DNA of 64,000 bases from Nesterenkonia populi (GCF_007994735.1 NZ_VOIL01000001.1:124001-188000); one strand, 5' to 3'; counted from the first letter of the stretch, positions 39,587 through 48,743 are shown. Notes: generated by a model not told the origin, from the sequence alone. Numbers and translations are program-made.

Positions 39587-41150
39587 GGACAGCTTCTTTC
39601 TCCGCGCCGATGATGTCCTTGCCGGTCAGGAAGGCGGCGGCGCGCTCGGCGATCATGATGGTGGGGGCGTTGGTGTTGCCGGTGGGGACCAGCGGCATGA
39701 TGGAAGCGTCAGCCACGCGTAGGTCTTTCAGTCCACGCACCGCAAAAGTGCGGGGGTCGACGACGGCGAGCACGTCGAGTCCCATCCGGCAGGTGCCGAC
39801 CTGGTGGTGGTAGGTCACTGCGGTGCTGCGGACGTACTCTTCGAGGTCCTCCTCGGAGTCGGAGACATCCTGCCCGGGGTAAAGCTCCTCTGGACCCCAG
39901 CTGGCCAGCGCCTGGGTGCACCCCAGCTCCCGACATTGCCGGACGGATGCGACCAGGGAGTCGACGTCGGCCTGTTCGGTCAGGGCGCCCAGATCGATCC
40001 GAACTTGATCCTCAGGATCGGGTCCGGTCAGGGTCAGTTCGCCGCGGCTGAGCGGCCGGACCAGGCCTCCCATAAGGGAGAATCCGTTTTCTGGCCCAGA
40101 CATGGAGTCCACAGAGTACATCGGCAGCGCGAAGTGGATGGGCTGGGTATCCGGCACGGCCAGATCGGGGCGGCTCTTCCAGAACAAGTGCGTCTCGGCC
40201 GCCCCGGTCTGCGGGGCGGGAACCTCGCGGGCAGTAGTGGTGTAGATGACGGGAGCGAGCAGGTGGTCATGGAGATTCTTGCCGACCCCCGGGAGGTCGT
40301 GAACTGGGGCGACGCCCGCTTCGCGCAGCTCCTCGGCCGGCCCGATGCCGGAGCGCAGCAGGATCTCGGCTGATCCAATGACACCGGCGGTGAGCATGGT
40401 CTCCCCGGCGCGGAAGGTCTTCTCCTCTCCTTCATGAGTGAAGACGACGCCGGTCACCTGACCCTCCTCAACCATCAGGCGCCGCACATGGGCTTCGGTG
40501 AGGATGGTGAGGTTGGGGTGCTGGGCCACAGGCTTCAGGTAGGCGCTCCAGGTATTGAAGCGTTTGCCGTCGCGGATGGTCAGCTGCATCTTAGAGACGC
40601 CTTCGACATCGCCGGAGTTGTAGTCCTCGTTGCGCGGGATGCCCATCTCCTCGGCACCGGTGAGGATGGAGTCCTGGATGGGATTCATCGGGTAGTCCTT
40701 CACGACGTCGAGCAGACCCGATCCTCCTCGTGTGGAGGAGGCCCCGCCGTCGTACTTCTCGATGGCCATGTAGACCGGGAGCACCTCCTCCCAGCCCCAG
40801 CCGGGGCATCCGAGGTAGTTCCAGGTGTCGAAGTCCTGTTTGGCTCCGCGCATCCAGATAGCGGCGTTGAGGGCGTGGGAACCGCCCATCACCTTGCCGC
40901 GGGGCAGATGCAGCCGACGCCCCTGGCAGCCGGGCTGCTCCGTGGTCCAGTGCTGCCAGTCTTCTGGGCCGAACCACAGCGCCCCGGCGGAGGAGACGTC
41001 TTGGATGGTGGGATTGCTGTCGGGGCCGCCCGCTTCCAGCAGACCCACAGTTAAGCCGTGGTCCAGCAGACGGCGGGCGATGACGTTCCCGGCCGAGCCC
41101 GCGCCGATGATGAGCACATCAAAATCTGCGGTCTGGATAGATTGCCTCAT
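39573..41150 (-). CDS. GMC-family FAD oxidoreductase (alcohol dehydrogenase/oxidase type)
   Basis: 525 residues. FAD-binding GAGSAG at 16-21, GMC signature PRGKVMGGSHALNAAIWMRG at 83-102, and the C-terminal catalytic pair: His in TYHHQVGTCRMG and Asn in GNTNAPTIMIAERAA. Members oxidise primary alcohols such as choline, aryl or alkyl alcohols. In this cluster an aryl or phenylethanol-type alcohol is a plausible substrate, to be completed to the acid by an aldehyde dehydrogenase. ATG at 41150 with AAAGG 8 bases before. Placed between the TRAP genes and the ring-cleavage genes. Confidence 0.88.
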   Translation of the reverse strand: MRQSIQTADFDVLIIGAGSAGNVIARRLLDHGLTVGLLEAGGPDSNPTIQDVSSAGALWFGPEDWQHWTTEQPGCQGRRLHLPRGKVMGGSHALNAAIWMRGAKQDFDTWNYLGCPGWGWEEVLPVYMAIEKYDGGASSTRGGSGLLDVVKDYPMNPIQDSILTGAEEMGIPRNEDYNSGDVEGVSKMQLTIRDGKRFNTWSAYLKPVAQHPNLTILTEAHVRRLMVEEGQVTGVVFTHEGEEKTFRAGETMLTAGVIGSAEILLRSGIGPAEELREAGVAPVHDLPGVGKNLHDHLLAPVIYTTTAREVPAPQTGAAETHLFWKSRPDLAVPDTQPIHFALPMYSVDSMSGPENGFSLMGGLVRPLSRGELTLTGPDPEDQVRIDLGALTEQADVDSLVASVRQCRELGCTQALASWGPEELYPGQDVSDSEEDLEEYVRSTAVTYHHQVGTCRMGLDVLAVVDPRTFAVRGLKDLRVADASIMPLVPTGNTNAPTIMIAERAAAFLTGKDIIGAEKEAVHAQP

Positions 41151-41161
41151 GGTCTGGCCTT

Positions 41162-42322
41162 TCAATTCGCTGCTTGCCATTCGTCCACGCAGGAGATCCC
41201 GGCGTCGACGGGGTTGTCGTCGCTTTCGTGAGCGGCGTAGGCGGACTTGTACTCCTCGAGGTAGGCCTCGGCGTCCTCGTAGCCGTAGTCGTCCATGATC
41301 TCCAGCCACAGGTCCTCAGCCTCGTCGCCGACCAGGTCGTGCCATTCGGCGGTGGCGTCCTCGTCCCAGCGGGTGAAGGACTCGACGTCGGGGGATTCGA
41401 GCATCCCGTCGCAGACGTCGCGCATCGCCTCGTTGTAGGTCTCGATGGCCTCGCCGTAGTTCATTTCCTCGGTAACCTCGCCGACGATCTCGCGCAGATC
41501 CTCAGGGAGCGACTCGTAAGCCTCCTTGGACCACCACATGCCGTAGGCGGTGTACTGGCCCAACCCGGGGTCGGTCCAGTAGGGCAGCTGCTCGATGATC
41601 TGGTAGTTCACACCGAAGTCCAATGCCGCGGCGACGGAGTCGATGACCCCGCGCTGGACGGACTCGTAAGTCTCAGGCGCGGTGATCGCGTTGACATTGA
41701 TGTCGGCCGACTCCAGGGTCAGCTGGGTGACCGGGCCGGCGGCGCGGGCCCGCAGCCCGTTGAGGTCGTCGATTTTCTCAACCGGGCCGGCCGAGCCGAG
41801 GAACATGGTGCCCACCGGCCAGGTGGCCACGTACTGCAGGTTGTTCTGCTCGAGCTGCTCGCGGGCCGGCTCGTAGTCGGTGTGCATGTCGTAGAGTGCG
41901 GCAGCTGTGGCCTGGATGTCGGTGTTGAGGAAGGAGATGCTGACTACTGAGAGGGTCGGCAGCATATGCGGGGTGTAGTCGGTGACGGTGGTGCCGATGT
42001 CGGCGCGCCCGTCGCGCAGGCAGTTGATGACCTCGTCGACGGCGCAGAGGGCCTCGAAGGAGGTGCGCTCGAACTCGATGCGCCCGTCGGTGCGCTCCTC
42101 GACGAGGTCGAGGTAGTGCTGCTCGATGGCAGAGTGCGGGGTGCCTTCCAGGGCACCGGCGGCCAGAGTGAAGGTGTAGGTCTCACCATCGTCAGCGCCG
42201 TCGCCTCCGGTGGGCTCGCCCTCACCGTTGCCGCAGGCGGTCAGCCCCAAGGCGGCGACGGCGATCAGGCCAGTGACCTGGGCCAGGCGGCGGGGGGCAG
42301 AGGTGCGGGGGTGCAGTGTCAT
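41162..42322 (-). CDS. TRAP transporter substrate-binding lipoprotein (DctP type), copy 1
   Basis: 386 residues. Signal with lipobox LTAC (C30), a short acidic linker, then a DctP-fold domain. The central TRAP motif region VATWPVGTMFLGSAGPVEK and RARAAGPVTQLTLES would contact the carboxylate of the ligand. A Cys pair (ALCAVDEVINCLRDGRADIG) and a C-terminal Cys are shared with the second copy at 47607, and disulfides are likely. DctM and DctQ lie just upstream, so this is the main binding protein of the system. Ligand unknown; an aromatic acid is inferred from context. Confidence 0.9.
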   Translation of the reverse strand: MTLHPRTSAPRRLAQVTGLIAVAALGLTACGNGEGEPTGGDGADDGETYTFTLAAGALEGTPHSAIEQHYLDLVEERTDGRIEFERTSFEALCAVDEVINCLRDGRADIGTTVTDYTPHMLPTLSVVSISFLNTDIQATAAALYDMHTDYEPAREQLEQNNLQYVATWPVGTMFLGSAGPVEKIDDLNGLRARAAGPVTQLTLESADINVNAITAPETYESVQRGVIDSVAAALDFGVNYQIIEQLPYWTDPGLGQYTAYGMWWSKEAYESLPEDLREIVGEVTEEMNYGEAIETYNEAMRDVCDGMLESPDVESFTRWDEDATAEWHDLVGDEAEDLWLEIMDDYGYEDAEAYLEEYKSAYAAHESDDNPVDAGISCVDEWQAAN

Positions 42323-42385
42323 AGTGTTTCTCCCTCGATGGTGTGGATGCGGGTGCAATGGACCAGGCAGGTGACGGGTTCCGGG

Positions 42386-43885
42386 CTAGCCGGCGCCTTC
42401 GGCGACGTAGCTGGGCAGCAGCAGCACCAGGTCGGGCCAGAAGAAGAACAGAGCGATCAGCGCCAGGTCGACCACGAAGAACGGCACGATGCCGCGGAAG
42501 ACGGTCTCGCTCGGCAGCCCGGTGGTTCCGGCGACGACGAAGGCGTTGATCCCCACCGGCGGGGTGACCATGCCGATTTCGATGAGCTTGACGATGAGGA
42601 TGCCCAGCCAGATGGCGTCGAAGCCGAATTCGGTGGCGATGGGCAGCAGCAGCGGCACGGAGATGACGAGGATCGAGAGGGACTCCAGCATCATGCCCAG
42701 CGGGATGAGCGCCAGCAGCAGCAGAGCCATGACCACCATGGGCGGCAGATTCACGCTCATCACCGCGTCGGTGATCATCTGCGGCACCCGGGCGGCGACG
42801 AAGAAGGCGGTGAGGATGCCTGAACCGATGACGATGAAGAAAACCATCGCCGTGGTCGAGGCGGTGTCCCGCAGCGCTCCGGCAATGCCGGCGGAAATGC
42901 CGCGCAGCCCGGTCTTGCGCAGCTCGAAGAGCAGGATGAGCACCGCGGCGATGGCACCGAAGGCTGCCGACTCGGTGGCGGTGAAGTAGCCGGAGTACAT
43001 GCCGCCGAGCACGATGCAGAACAGCGCGGCGATGTAGAAGAGGCCGCGCCAGGGCAGCTCTTTCAGCGGGGTCGGCTTGCGCGAGGCGGCACCCTGCGGC
43101 GGTACTGCCTCGACAGACTCCGGCCCGGCGGGCGGCTCCTCAGTGGCGATGGCGGCCGCGGCCACCGTCGCCGGCTCTTCCGCACTGCCCGCCGTCGTCG
43201 TCTTGGCGGTCTTGGCGGCCGCGACGTGCTCGCTGACGGCGTGACGCAGATGCGGGGGGCGGATGACGCCTTTGCGCTTAAGTCGCTGCCCGGCGATGAC
43301 AAGGTAGGCAGAGTAGGCGATGGCGGTCAGCACGCCGGGCACGATGCCCGCGGCGAGCATCTGGCCCACCGACTGCTGGGCGAGGATCGCGTAGAGAACC
43401 AGGAAGGTGCTCGGCGGGATCATTGAGCCCAGCGTCCCGGCCACGGCCACCAGTGCGGTCGCCAGGGAGGCTGGGTACCCGGCGGCGCGCATCTCTGCCA
43501 CCGACAGCCGGGCCATCGTCGCCGCGGTGCCGATGCTCGAGCCCGAGACAGCGGAGAACCCGGCGCTGGCGGCGACGGTGGCCACGCCGAGGCCGCCGGG
43601 GAAGCGGCCGAGGACGCTGTCGGCGATCCGGAAGACGTACTCGGCGACGTGGGCGCGCACCGCGAACATGCCCATGAGGATGAACATCGGGATGATCGTC
43701 AGCCCGAAGCTGGCGGTCTGACCGAAAGGTTCGGAGCCCAGCAGGTTGGTGGTGTAGTCGAAGCTGTGCAGCAGCAGGAGCCCGACCGCGCCGGAGCCGC
43801 CCAGGGCGATGGCCACCGGGACCCGGAACAGCAGCAGGGCCACCAGCAGCACGAGCACGGCGGTGATAATCATTCCGGTGGTCAT
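42386..43885 (-). CDS. dctM: TRAP transporter large permease (DctM type)
   Basis: 499 residues with about twelve helices, sodium-coupled importer subunit. GSSIGTAATMARLSVAEMRAAGYP and a second hairpin-type repeat (GMVTPPVGINAFVVAG) are DctM hallmarks. A cytoplasmic insertion of about 60 residues rich in Ala, Thr, Pro and Glu (from about 200 to 270) separates the two halves and is longer than in typical DctM proteins of about 430. Coupled by ATGA overlap to DctQ. Confidence 0.92.
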   Translation of the reverse strand: MTTGMIITAVLVLLVALLLFRVPVAIALGGSGAVGLLLLHSFDYTTNLLGSEPFGQTASFGLTIIPMFILMGMFAVRAHVAEYVFRIADSVLGRFPGGLGVATVAASAGFSAVSGSSIGTAATMARLSVAEMRAAGYPASLATALVAVAGTLGSMIPPSTFLVLYAILAQQSVGQMLAAGIVPGVLTAIAYSAYLVIAGQRLKRKGVIRPPHLRHAVSEHVAAAKTAKTTTAGSAEEPATVAAAAIATEEPPAGPESVEAVPPQGAASRKPTPLKELPWRGLFYIAALFCIVLGGMYSGYFTATESAAFGAIAAVLILLFELRKTGLRGISAGIAGALRDTASTTAMVFFIVIGSGILTAFFVAARVPQMITDAVMSVNLPPMVVMALLLLALIPLGMMLESLSILVISVPLLLPIATEFGFDAIWLGILIVKLIEIGMVTPPVGINAFVVAGTTGLPSETVFRGIVPFFVVDLALIALFFFWPDLVLLLPSYVAEGAG

Positions 43886-44511
43886 CGGGTGCCTCCCGCG
43901 GGGATCGTCTCGGCCGCCGAGGCGCCGGGGACCTGCTTGTCGAGGGCCTCGAGGCTCTCCTCAGTCTGGGCCGCGACCCTCTCCTGCTGGACCAGCACGG
44001 CCTGAAGCTCGCTCTCCGGCCCCATGGGGAGGCGTCCGGCCACCGAACGCGCCAGATTGAGCAGCGCCACCAGCAGCAGGGCGACGAGCCCGGCGACGAT
44101 GACCCAGCGCATCGGATAGATGGGCCAGCGCACCAGGCCGAACCGCTCCTCGCGCATCGTGGTCGAATCGATGGCGCGCAGCACAGTGGCGTAGAGCAGC
44201 CAGCTGATGAACACCGTCGAGAGCGCCCAGACCACGATCTGCACCAAACGGGTGGCGGCCTCGTGGAAGCGGTCGACGAGCAGAGTCACGCAGACGTGCT
44301 CGCCTTTGACCCCGGCCCAGGCGAGGCCGAAGAACACACTGATGACCAGGCTGGTCTCCGCAAGTTCGAGCATGCCGCGCACGCTGGCTCCGGTGGTGTT
44401 GCGCACGATGACATCGCAGGCGATGGCGACGACCATCACCACGATGGCGCCGGCGGAGAGCACGGCGAGCACGCGGGCTATCTGGCGGACTGCGGTCTCA
44501 AGGATCGTCAT
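43882..44511 (-). CDS. dctQ: TRAP transporter small permease (DctQ type)
   Basis: 209 residues, four membrane helices in the middle 150 residues, VFFGLAWAGVKGEHVCVTLLVD being the conserved DctQ segment. A C-terminal tail of about 45 Glu/Gln-rich residues follows, somewhat long for the family. Ribosome site GAGGAA six bases before the ATG. It pairs with DctM to form the membrane part of the importer. Confidence 0.88.
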   Translation of the reverse strand: MTILETAVRQIARVLAVLSAGAIVVMVVAIACDVIVRNTTGASVRGMLELAETSLVISVFFGLAWAGVKGEHVCVTLLVDRFHEAATRLVQIVVWALSTVFISWLLYATVLRAIDSTTMREERFGLVRWPIYPMRWVIVAGLVALLLVALLNLARSVAGRLPMGPESELQAVLVQQERVAAQTEESLEALDKQVPGASAAETIPAGGTR

Positions 44512-44521
44512 CGTCAGTTCC

Positions 44522-45784
44522 TCATTTCACGGCGGCGAACGCGCGCAGATCCAACTCTGGGTCGGCCAGCTGCTCGCGGGTGGGTGGGACGGGGGCCGAG
44601 AGAAGGGCCCGGGCGGCCCGGTGGTCACGAGGGGAGTTGATGGATTCGACGGCGGCGAGCACGCCGTCGCGGAAGGCCAGCACGGAGAACTTCCCGCTGG
44701 CGGGGTCACCGTGGAGGACGGTCTCGTCCCCGGGGATGATGAGGCCGGCGATCTGAATGCGGACGGGACCCTGGTTGGACCAGAACCACGGCAGGCTGCA
44801 GTAGTCGCCGGGGTCTTCGGCGCTTGCGGCGGTGAGCGCCGTCGCCAGGTATCGGGCCTGGTCGGTGGCGTTCTGCACCGATTCCAGGCGAGTCATCGAG
44901 CGACTGTGGGCGTTGGGATAGTTCGCGCAGTCGCCGATGGCCCAGATGCGCGGGTCCTCGGTACGCAGCCGGGCGTCGACGAGGATGCCGTTGTCCACGG
45001 CCAGTCCTGCCGCCTCGGCGAGCTCGGTGTTAGGGGCCACGCCCACGCCGATGAGCACTGTGTCGGCCGGGTACCGGGTCCCGGAGCTGCCGAGGGCGAC
45101 GGCGACCGAGCCGGCTTCGCCCTCGATACGCTCGATCCCTTCGCCGAGCCGCAGGTCGATGCCGGCGGTCCGGTGAGTCTCGGCTATGTGCCCGCTGCTC
45201 AGCGGTGACAGCGCCCGGCCCATGGGGCGTTCGGCGAACTCGAGGACGGTGACGTTCTTCCCCAGTCCGTTAGCGCAGGCGGCGACTTCCAGCCCGATGA
45301 ATCCGGCGCCGACGATGACGACGTTCTCCGCGTGGCTCAGTGCGGTCTGCAGGACTGCGGCGTCGTCGAAGGTTCGCAGGGCCTGCACTCCGATGAGCTC
45401 GGCACCAACGACGGGCAGGCTGCGGTTGCGGGCCCCGGTGGCCAGCACCATGTGGGTGTAGTCGAGGTCGCTGCCGTCGGAGAGCCGCACCCGACGAGCG
45501 GCCCGATCGATGTGCTCGGCGGTGACCCCGAAGCGGGCATCGACGTCGTTGGCCTCGAAGAAGCCGGGCCCGCGCAGGGGCAGGACTTCGAGGACGGCGT
45601 CGGTGAGCTTCAGGTCCTTCGACAGCGGGGGCCGCTGGTAGGGCGCGTGGGTCTCGGCGCAGACCAGGGTGAGGCGGCCGGGATAGCCCTGCTGGCGCAG
45701 TGCGTCGGCCAGTTCGACGCTGGCCAGGCCTCCGCCAATGATGACGACGTGGTCCTCGCCGGTCAGCGGTGTCGTGGTGTCCAT
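44522..45784 (-). CDS. Ferredoxin reductase, FAD-dependent, rhodocoxin-reductase type
   Basis: 420 residues. FAD site VVIIGGGLASVELADALRQQ at the N-terminus, NADH site VVIVGAGFIGLEVAA near 150, WAIGDCANYPN before the C-terminal reductase domain. This is the partner class of P450-type [2Fe-2S] ferredoxins (PdR, ThcD). It would pass electrons from NAD(P)H to the adjacent ferredoxin and on to the P450. ATG at 45784 lies one base after the ferredoxin stop; upstream extension in the same frame overlaps the ferredoxin and is not used. Confidence 0.92.
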   Translation of the reverse strand: MDTTTPLTGEDHVVIIGGGLASVELADALRQQGYPGRLTLVCAETHAPYQRPPLSKDLKLTDAVLEVLPLRGPGFFEANDVDARFGVTAEHIDRAARRVRLSDGSDLDYTHMVLATGARNRSLPVVGAELIGVQALRTFDDAAVLQTALSHAENVVIVGAGFIGLEVAACANGLGKNVTVLEFAERPMGRALSPLSSGHIAETHRTAGIDLRLGEGIERIEGEAGSVAVALGSSGTRYPADTVLIGVGVAPNTELAEAAGLAVDNGILVDARLRTEDPRIWAIGDCANYPNAHSRSMTRLESVQNATDQARYLATALTAASAEDPGDYCSLPWFWSNQGPVRIQIAGLIIPGDETVLHGDPASGKFSVLAFRDGVLAAVESINSPRDHRAARALLSAPVPPTREQLADPELDLRAFAAVK

Positions 45785-45785
45785 C

Positions 45786-46112
45786 TCAGACCTGTCTTTC
45801 GGGGATATCGACGGCGATCTCGTCGAGGTTTTCGCCGATGGTGATCTGGCAGCCCAGCCGGGAGCGTTCTTCGTCGAGCTCGGCGGCTGCCTCTTCCAGC
45901 ATCTCTTCCTCCTCCTCAGACTTCTCCGGCAGCTGGTCGAGGTACTCGTTGCGGACGTAGACGTGGCAGGTGGCGCACATCGCCTGGCCGCCGCATTCGC
46001 CGACGATGCCGGGTACGCCGTTGCGCAGCGCGGTCTGCATGATGGGGGCAGGTGTCTCGAGCTCAACGGTCTGGCTGCTGCCACCGGGCTGGTGGTAGGT
46101 GATGCGGGGCAC
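45786..46112 (-). CDS. [2Fe-2S] ferredoxin, putidaredoxin/rhodocoxin type
   Basis: 108 residues. Cluster cysteines C40, C46, C49 and C88 in the C-x5-C-x2-C-x38-C spacing of adrenodoxin-type ferredoxins (GECGGQAMCATCHVYV, RLGCQI). An unusually acidic stretch (EKSEEEEEMLEEAAAELDEE) in 63-82 lies at the helix that docks to reductase and P450. GTG start with GGAGACCCC before it. Direct electron donor for the P450 encoded 45 bases upstream. Confidence 0.94.
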   Translation of the reverse strand: MPRITYHQPGGSSQTVELETPAPIMQTALRNGVPGIVGECGGQAMCATCHVYVRNEYLDQLPEKSEEEEEMLEEAAAELDEERSRLGCQITIGENLDEIAVDIPERQV

Positions 46113-46157
46113 GGGGTCTCCTGGTGGTGGTGGGTGCTTGCCGGGGCCGTCTGGCGG

Positions 46158-47405
46158 TCAGTCCGTGTCCCAGACCACCGGCAGCGAGAGCATGCCGCGG
46201 AAGACCCATCCGCCAGCGACGCCGGGGCGTTCAGGGTCGCGGCGCAGGCCGGGCAGGCGCTGGTCGATCTGGGGCAGGGCTACGCGGGACACCTGGGCGC
46301 GGGCCGCCCAGGCTCCGGCGCAGTAGTGGGTGCCGGCGCCGAAGGCCAGGTGGGGCTTCTGCTCGCGGTTGGTGTCGAAGGCTTCGGGGTCCTCGAACTG
46401 GGCAGGGTCGCGGTTGGCGGCGCCGACGTTGACGCCGAGTTTGGCTCCGGCAGGAAGCCGCACGTCCTCCAGGACGGTCTCGCGGGTGGTCTGGCGGGAG
46501 TACATGCCGATGGGCGCGACCCAGCGAACAGCTTCGTCGAAGGCCCGTTCCCAGCCGGACGGGCCGGCCTCGCGGACCTGGACGAGCTGGCCGGGACGTT
46601 CGAGCAGGGCCCAGAGCAGCGTCCCCATCGCGTCGCGGGGCTCATTGAATCCGCCACCGATGGTCATTTTCACGTTAGCCCGGATGGATTGCAGCGGCAT
46701 GCCGGACTCGGCGAGTTGGGCCAGCAGGGTGTGGCCTTCGCCGGTGGGGAGAACCTCGTCGATGGCGTCGTCGACTTCGTCGAAGGCTTTCTCGCCAAGC
46801 CGCCAAATCTCAGGGTCGTCGGCGTAGTTTCCGGTGGCGTTGATCATATCCTGGCTCCATCGGCGGATGTCCTGCCAGGTGGCGTTGCGGAGCCCAAGGA
46901 TCTCGCGGAGGTTCTCGGCGGTGTAAGGCTCGGCGAATCCGGTGTGGAAGTCGGCGCGCCTCACCGGGCGGCCATCGATGGTGTCCTCCTCGGCGGAGGC
47001 GATGAACTCGGCGAGGTAGTGCTCGTAGTTGCGCTGGAACACCTCGTTCCACACGGTCTTGATGGCTTTGGGCTTGAGCACTCCGCCCAGGGCGGCGCGC
47101 TCGACGGCGTGCTCGGGGTCGTCTTTGCGGAGCATCGAATGTCCCATGGCCCGCTTCATCAGCGAGCCCTCTTCGTCGGCGGTGTAAGTCTCGGGGTCGT
47201 GGTCGATGGTGTGAATGGCGCTGAAACCCACGACGAGGTAGCGGTCGATGGCGGGCACCCAGTGGACCGGCGCGATCTCGCGCAGCCGGCGGTAGATGGG
47301 ATACGGGTCGGCGTAGAGCTGGTCGATGGCGACGCCGTCGGCCACCGGCGCCTCGATGGGGGCGGTGTTCGCGGCCCAGGTCTCGGGGGTGGGTGTGATC
47401 GTCAT
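46158..47405 (-). CDS. Cytochrome P450, GcoA/CYP255-like
   Basis: 415 residues. Heme loop FGAGTHYCAG (355-364, axial C362), ExxR at E291-R294. In helix I the usual acid-threonine pair is absent: the sequence is GGGFNEPRDAM (250-260), so Asn-Glu replaces Asp-Thr. The same region of GcoA, the aromatic O-demethylase, is also QE followed by Pro as I recall it, and both share a FRG..SL..VW ending. O-dealkylation of an aromatic ether is the leading guess. ATG at 47405 with AGGAGG six bases upstream; a longer in-frame start lacks a ribosome site. A CRP/GlxR-like site lies 23 bases upstream. Confidence 0.9.
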   Translation of the reverse strand: MTITPTPETWAANTAPIEAPVADGVAIDQLYADPYPIYRRLREIAPVHWVPAIDRYLVVGFSAIHTIDHDPETYTADEEGSLMKRAMGHSMLRKDDPEHAVERAALGGVLKPKAIKTVWNEVFQRNYEHYLAEFIASAEEDTIDGRPVRRADFHTGFAEPYTAENLREILGLRNATWQDIRRWSQDMINATGNYADDPEIWRLGEKAFDEVDDAIDEVLPTGEGHTLLAQLAESGMPLQSIRANVKMTIGGGFNEPRDAMGTLLWALLERPGQLVQVREAGPSGWERAFDEAVRWVAPIGMYSRQTTRETVLEDVRLPAGAKLGVNVGAANRDPAQFEDPEAFDTNREQKPHLAFGAGTHYCAGAWAARAQVSRVALPQIDQRLPGLRRDPERPGVAGGWVFRGMLSLPVVWDTD

Positions 47406-47427
47406 CGTGAGCCTCCTCGCTCTAAAA

Positions 47428-47445
47428 TGTGATTCACAGCACATT
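47428..47445. promoter_or_regulatory. CRP/GlxR-like site upstream of the P450 operon
   Basis: TGTGATTCACAGCACATT fits TGTGA-N6-(T/G)CACA. It shares 17 of 20 positions with the site upstream of the AraC-type gene when read with flanks. ATGTG also recurs in the same minus-strand orientation at 47474-47478 and 47454-47458, 20 bases apart, as in AraC-type half-sites. Confidence 0.65.
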
Positions 47446-47606
47446 CGTGCGCTCACATCAGTATGGCGTGGATCACATAACCGGGTAAAACGGTTTGATT
47501 CGGGGTATATCCGCGGTAGAACCGTGATTGTCAGCAAGGTCCGCAGATGCGCCTGCCCGGGCCGCTGGCGCGGTCCCGGGCAGACGGTCTCAGCAGCTGC
47601 AGCCGA

Positions 47607-48743
47607 TCACTGGGCGGCCTGGTCAATGCAGCTGCTCGTGGCGTCTTCGGCGTCGGGGTCGGTGTGCTCCTCGAGGCTAGCCAGGTAGTCCTCGAGGACC
47701 TGGTCGGCGTTCTCCAGCCCCTGGTCGGCGGCCAGCGCGACCCACTCCTCCTGGAGACTGTCGCCGGTCCCCTCGGCCCAGGCGTTGGAAGCATCCTCGT
47801 CCCAGCGGGTAAAGCTCTCGAGGTTCTCAGCCTCGAGCATCTGGGGGCACTGTTCGATGGCCTGCTCGTAGAAGATCCCAGCTCCGGCGCCGCTGGAGAG
47901 GTCGGCGGCGACGTCGTCGACCACCTGCTTGAGCTCGTCGTCGAGCTCCTCGTAGGCGTCGAGGTTCATCCACATGCCGAAGGCTGAGTACTCGCCGACA
48001 CCCGGGTCGGTCCAGTGGGGCAGCAGCTCATTGAGCTGGTAGTTGACAGGGAAGTCGATGCTGGCGGCCACAGAGTCGATGACGCCGCGCTCGATGCCTT
48101 CGAAGACTTCGTTGGCGGCCAGGGAGATGACGTTGACCCCCTGGTTCTCGTAGAGGGAGATGGCCAGGGGCCCGGAGGCGCGCAGGGAGAGTCCCGCCAG
48201 GTCTTCGGGCGTTTCCACAGGTTCGTGGGTACCGATGAGCATCCGTCCGACCGGCCAGGTGGCCAGGTGGTGGATATTGTTGCCGGTCATCACTGCCTGG
48301 GCGTCCTCGTTGGTGACGTGCAGCTCGTGCAGGGCCTGGGTGATGGCCTGCCAGTCCTGGCCGATGAAGGGGATTGAGACCATCGACGTCGAGGGGAAGT
48401 AGGCCGGGGTGTAGTCGGGGATGCTCACCCCGAGCTGGGCGCGGCCGTCGCGGACGCAGTCAATGACTTCGACGGCGTCGCAGAGTGAATAAGCCTCGGT
48501 GCGCTCAATCTCGATGCGTCCCTCGCTGCGGGATTCGAGCTCATCGGCGTACCACTCCTGGACCTCGGCACTCGGGGTGCCTTCGGCGGCGGAGGTGACC
48601 AGGGTGAGAGTGACCTCGGGGGCAGCGTCACCTCCGTTGCCCTCCCCACTGTCGTTGCCTTCAACCTCCCCGCCGCAGGCGGCCAGCAGCCCGAGGGCGG
48701 CCACGGCGGTCAGGGACCGGCGGTGCGATGTGCGTGTGACCAT
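47607..48743 (-). CDS. TRAP transporter substrate-binding lipoprotein (DctP type), copy 2
   Basis: 378 residues. Lipobox LAAC (C23), then a DctP-fold domain clearly paralogous to the protein at 41162-42322: shared LATWPVGRM, RGVIDSVAAS, VNYQLNELLPHWTDPG and ESFTRWDEDA, plus the Cys pair (SLCDAVEVIDCVRDGRAQLG). No second DctQM pair accompanies it, so it probably feeds the same permease with another ligand or affinity, or acts as a sensor. Good AAAGGA site. Separated from the P450 gene by 201 bases containing that operon's regulatory region. Confidence 0.88.
   Translation of the reverse strand: MVTRTSHRRSLTAVAALGLLAACGGEVEGNDSGEGNGGDAAPEVTLTLVTSAAEGTPSAEVQEWYADELESRSEGRIEIERTEAYSLCDAVEVIDCVRDGRAQLGVSIPDYTPAYFPSTSMVSIPFIGQDWQAITQALHELHVTNEDAQAVMTGNNIHHLATWPVGRMLIGTHEPVETPEDLAGLSLRASGPLAISLYENQGVNVISLAANEVFEGIERGVIDSVAASIDFPVNYQLNELLPHWTDPGVGEYSAFGMWMNLDAYEELDDELKQVVDDVAADLSSGAGAGIFYEQAIEQCPQMLEAENLESFTRWDEDASNAWAEGTGDSLQEEWVALAADQGLENADQVLEDYLASLEEHTDPDAEDATSSCIDQAAQ

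Noticed and set aside
46158..47405. P450 as ThcB (thiocarbamate) or EthB (fuel ether) enzyme
   Set aside because: The separate ferredoxin and reductase resemble those systems, but the I-helix and C-terminal motif are closer to GcoA and the neighbours are aromatic catabolic genes.
45738..47432. 564-codon plus-strand open frame opposite ferredoxin and P450
   Set aside because: Heme loop, ExxR and ferredoxin cysteines are on the minus strand; the plus frame shows no domain.
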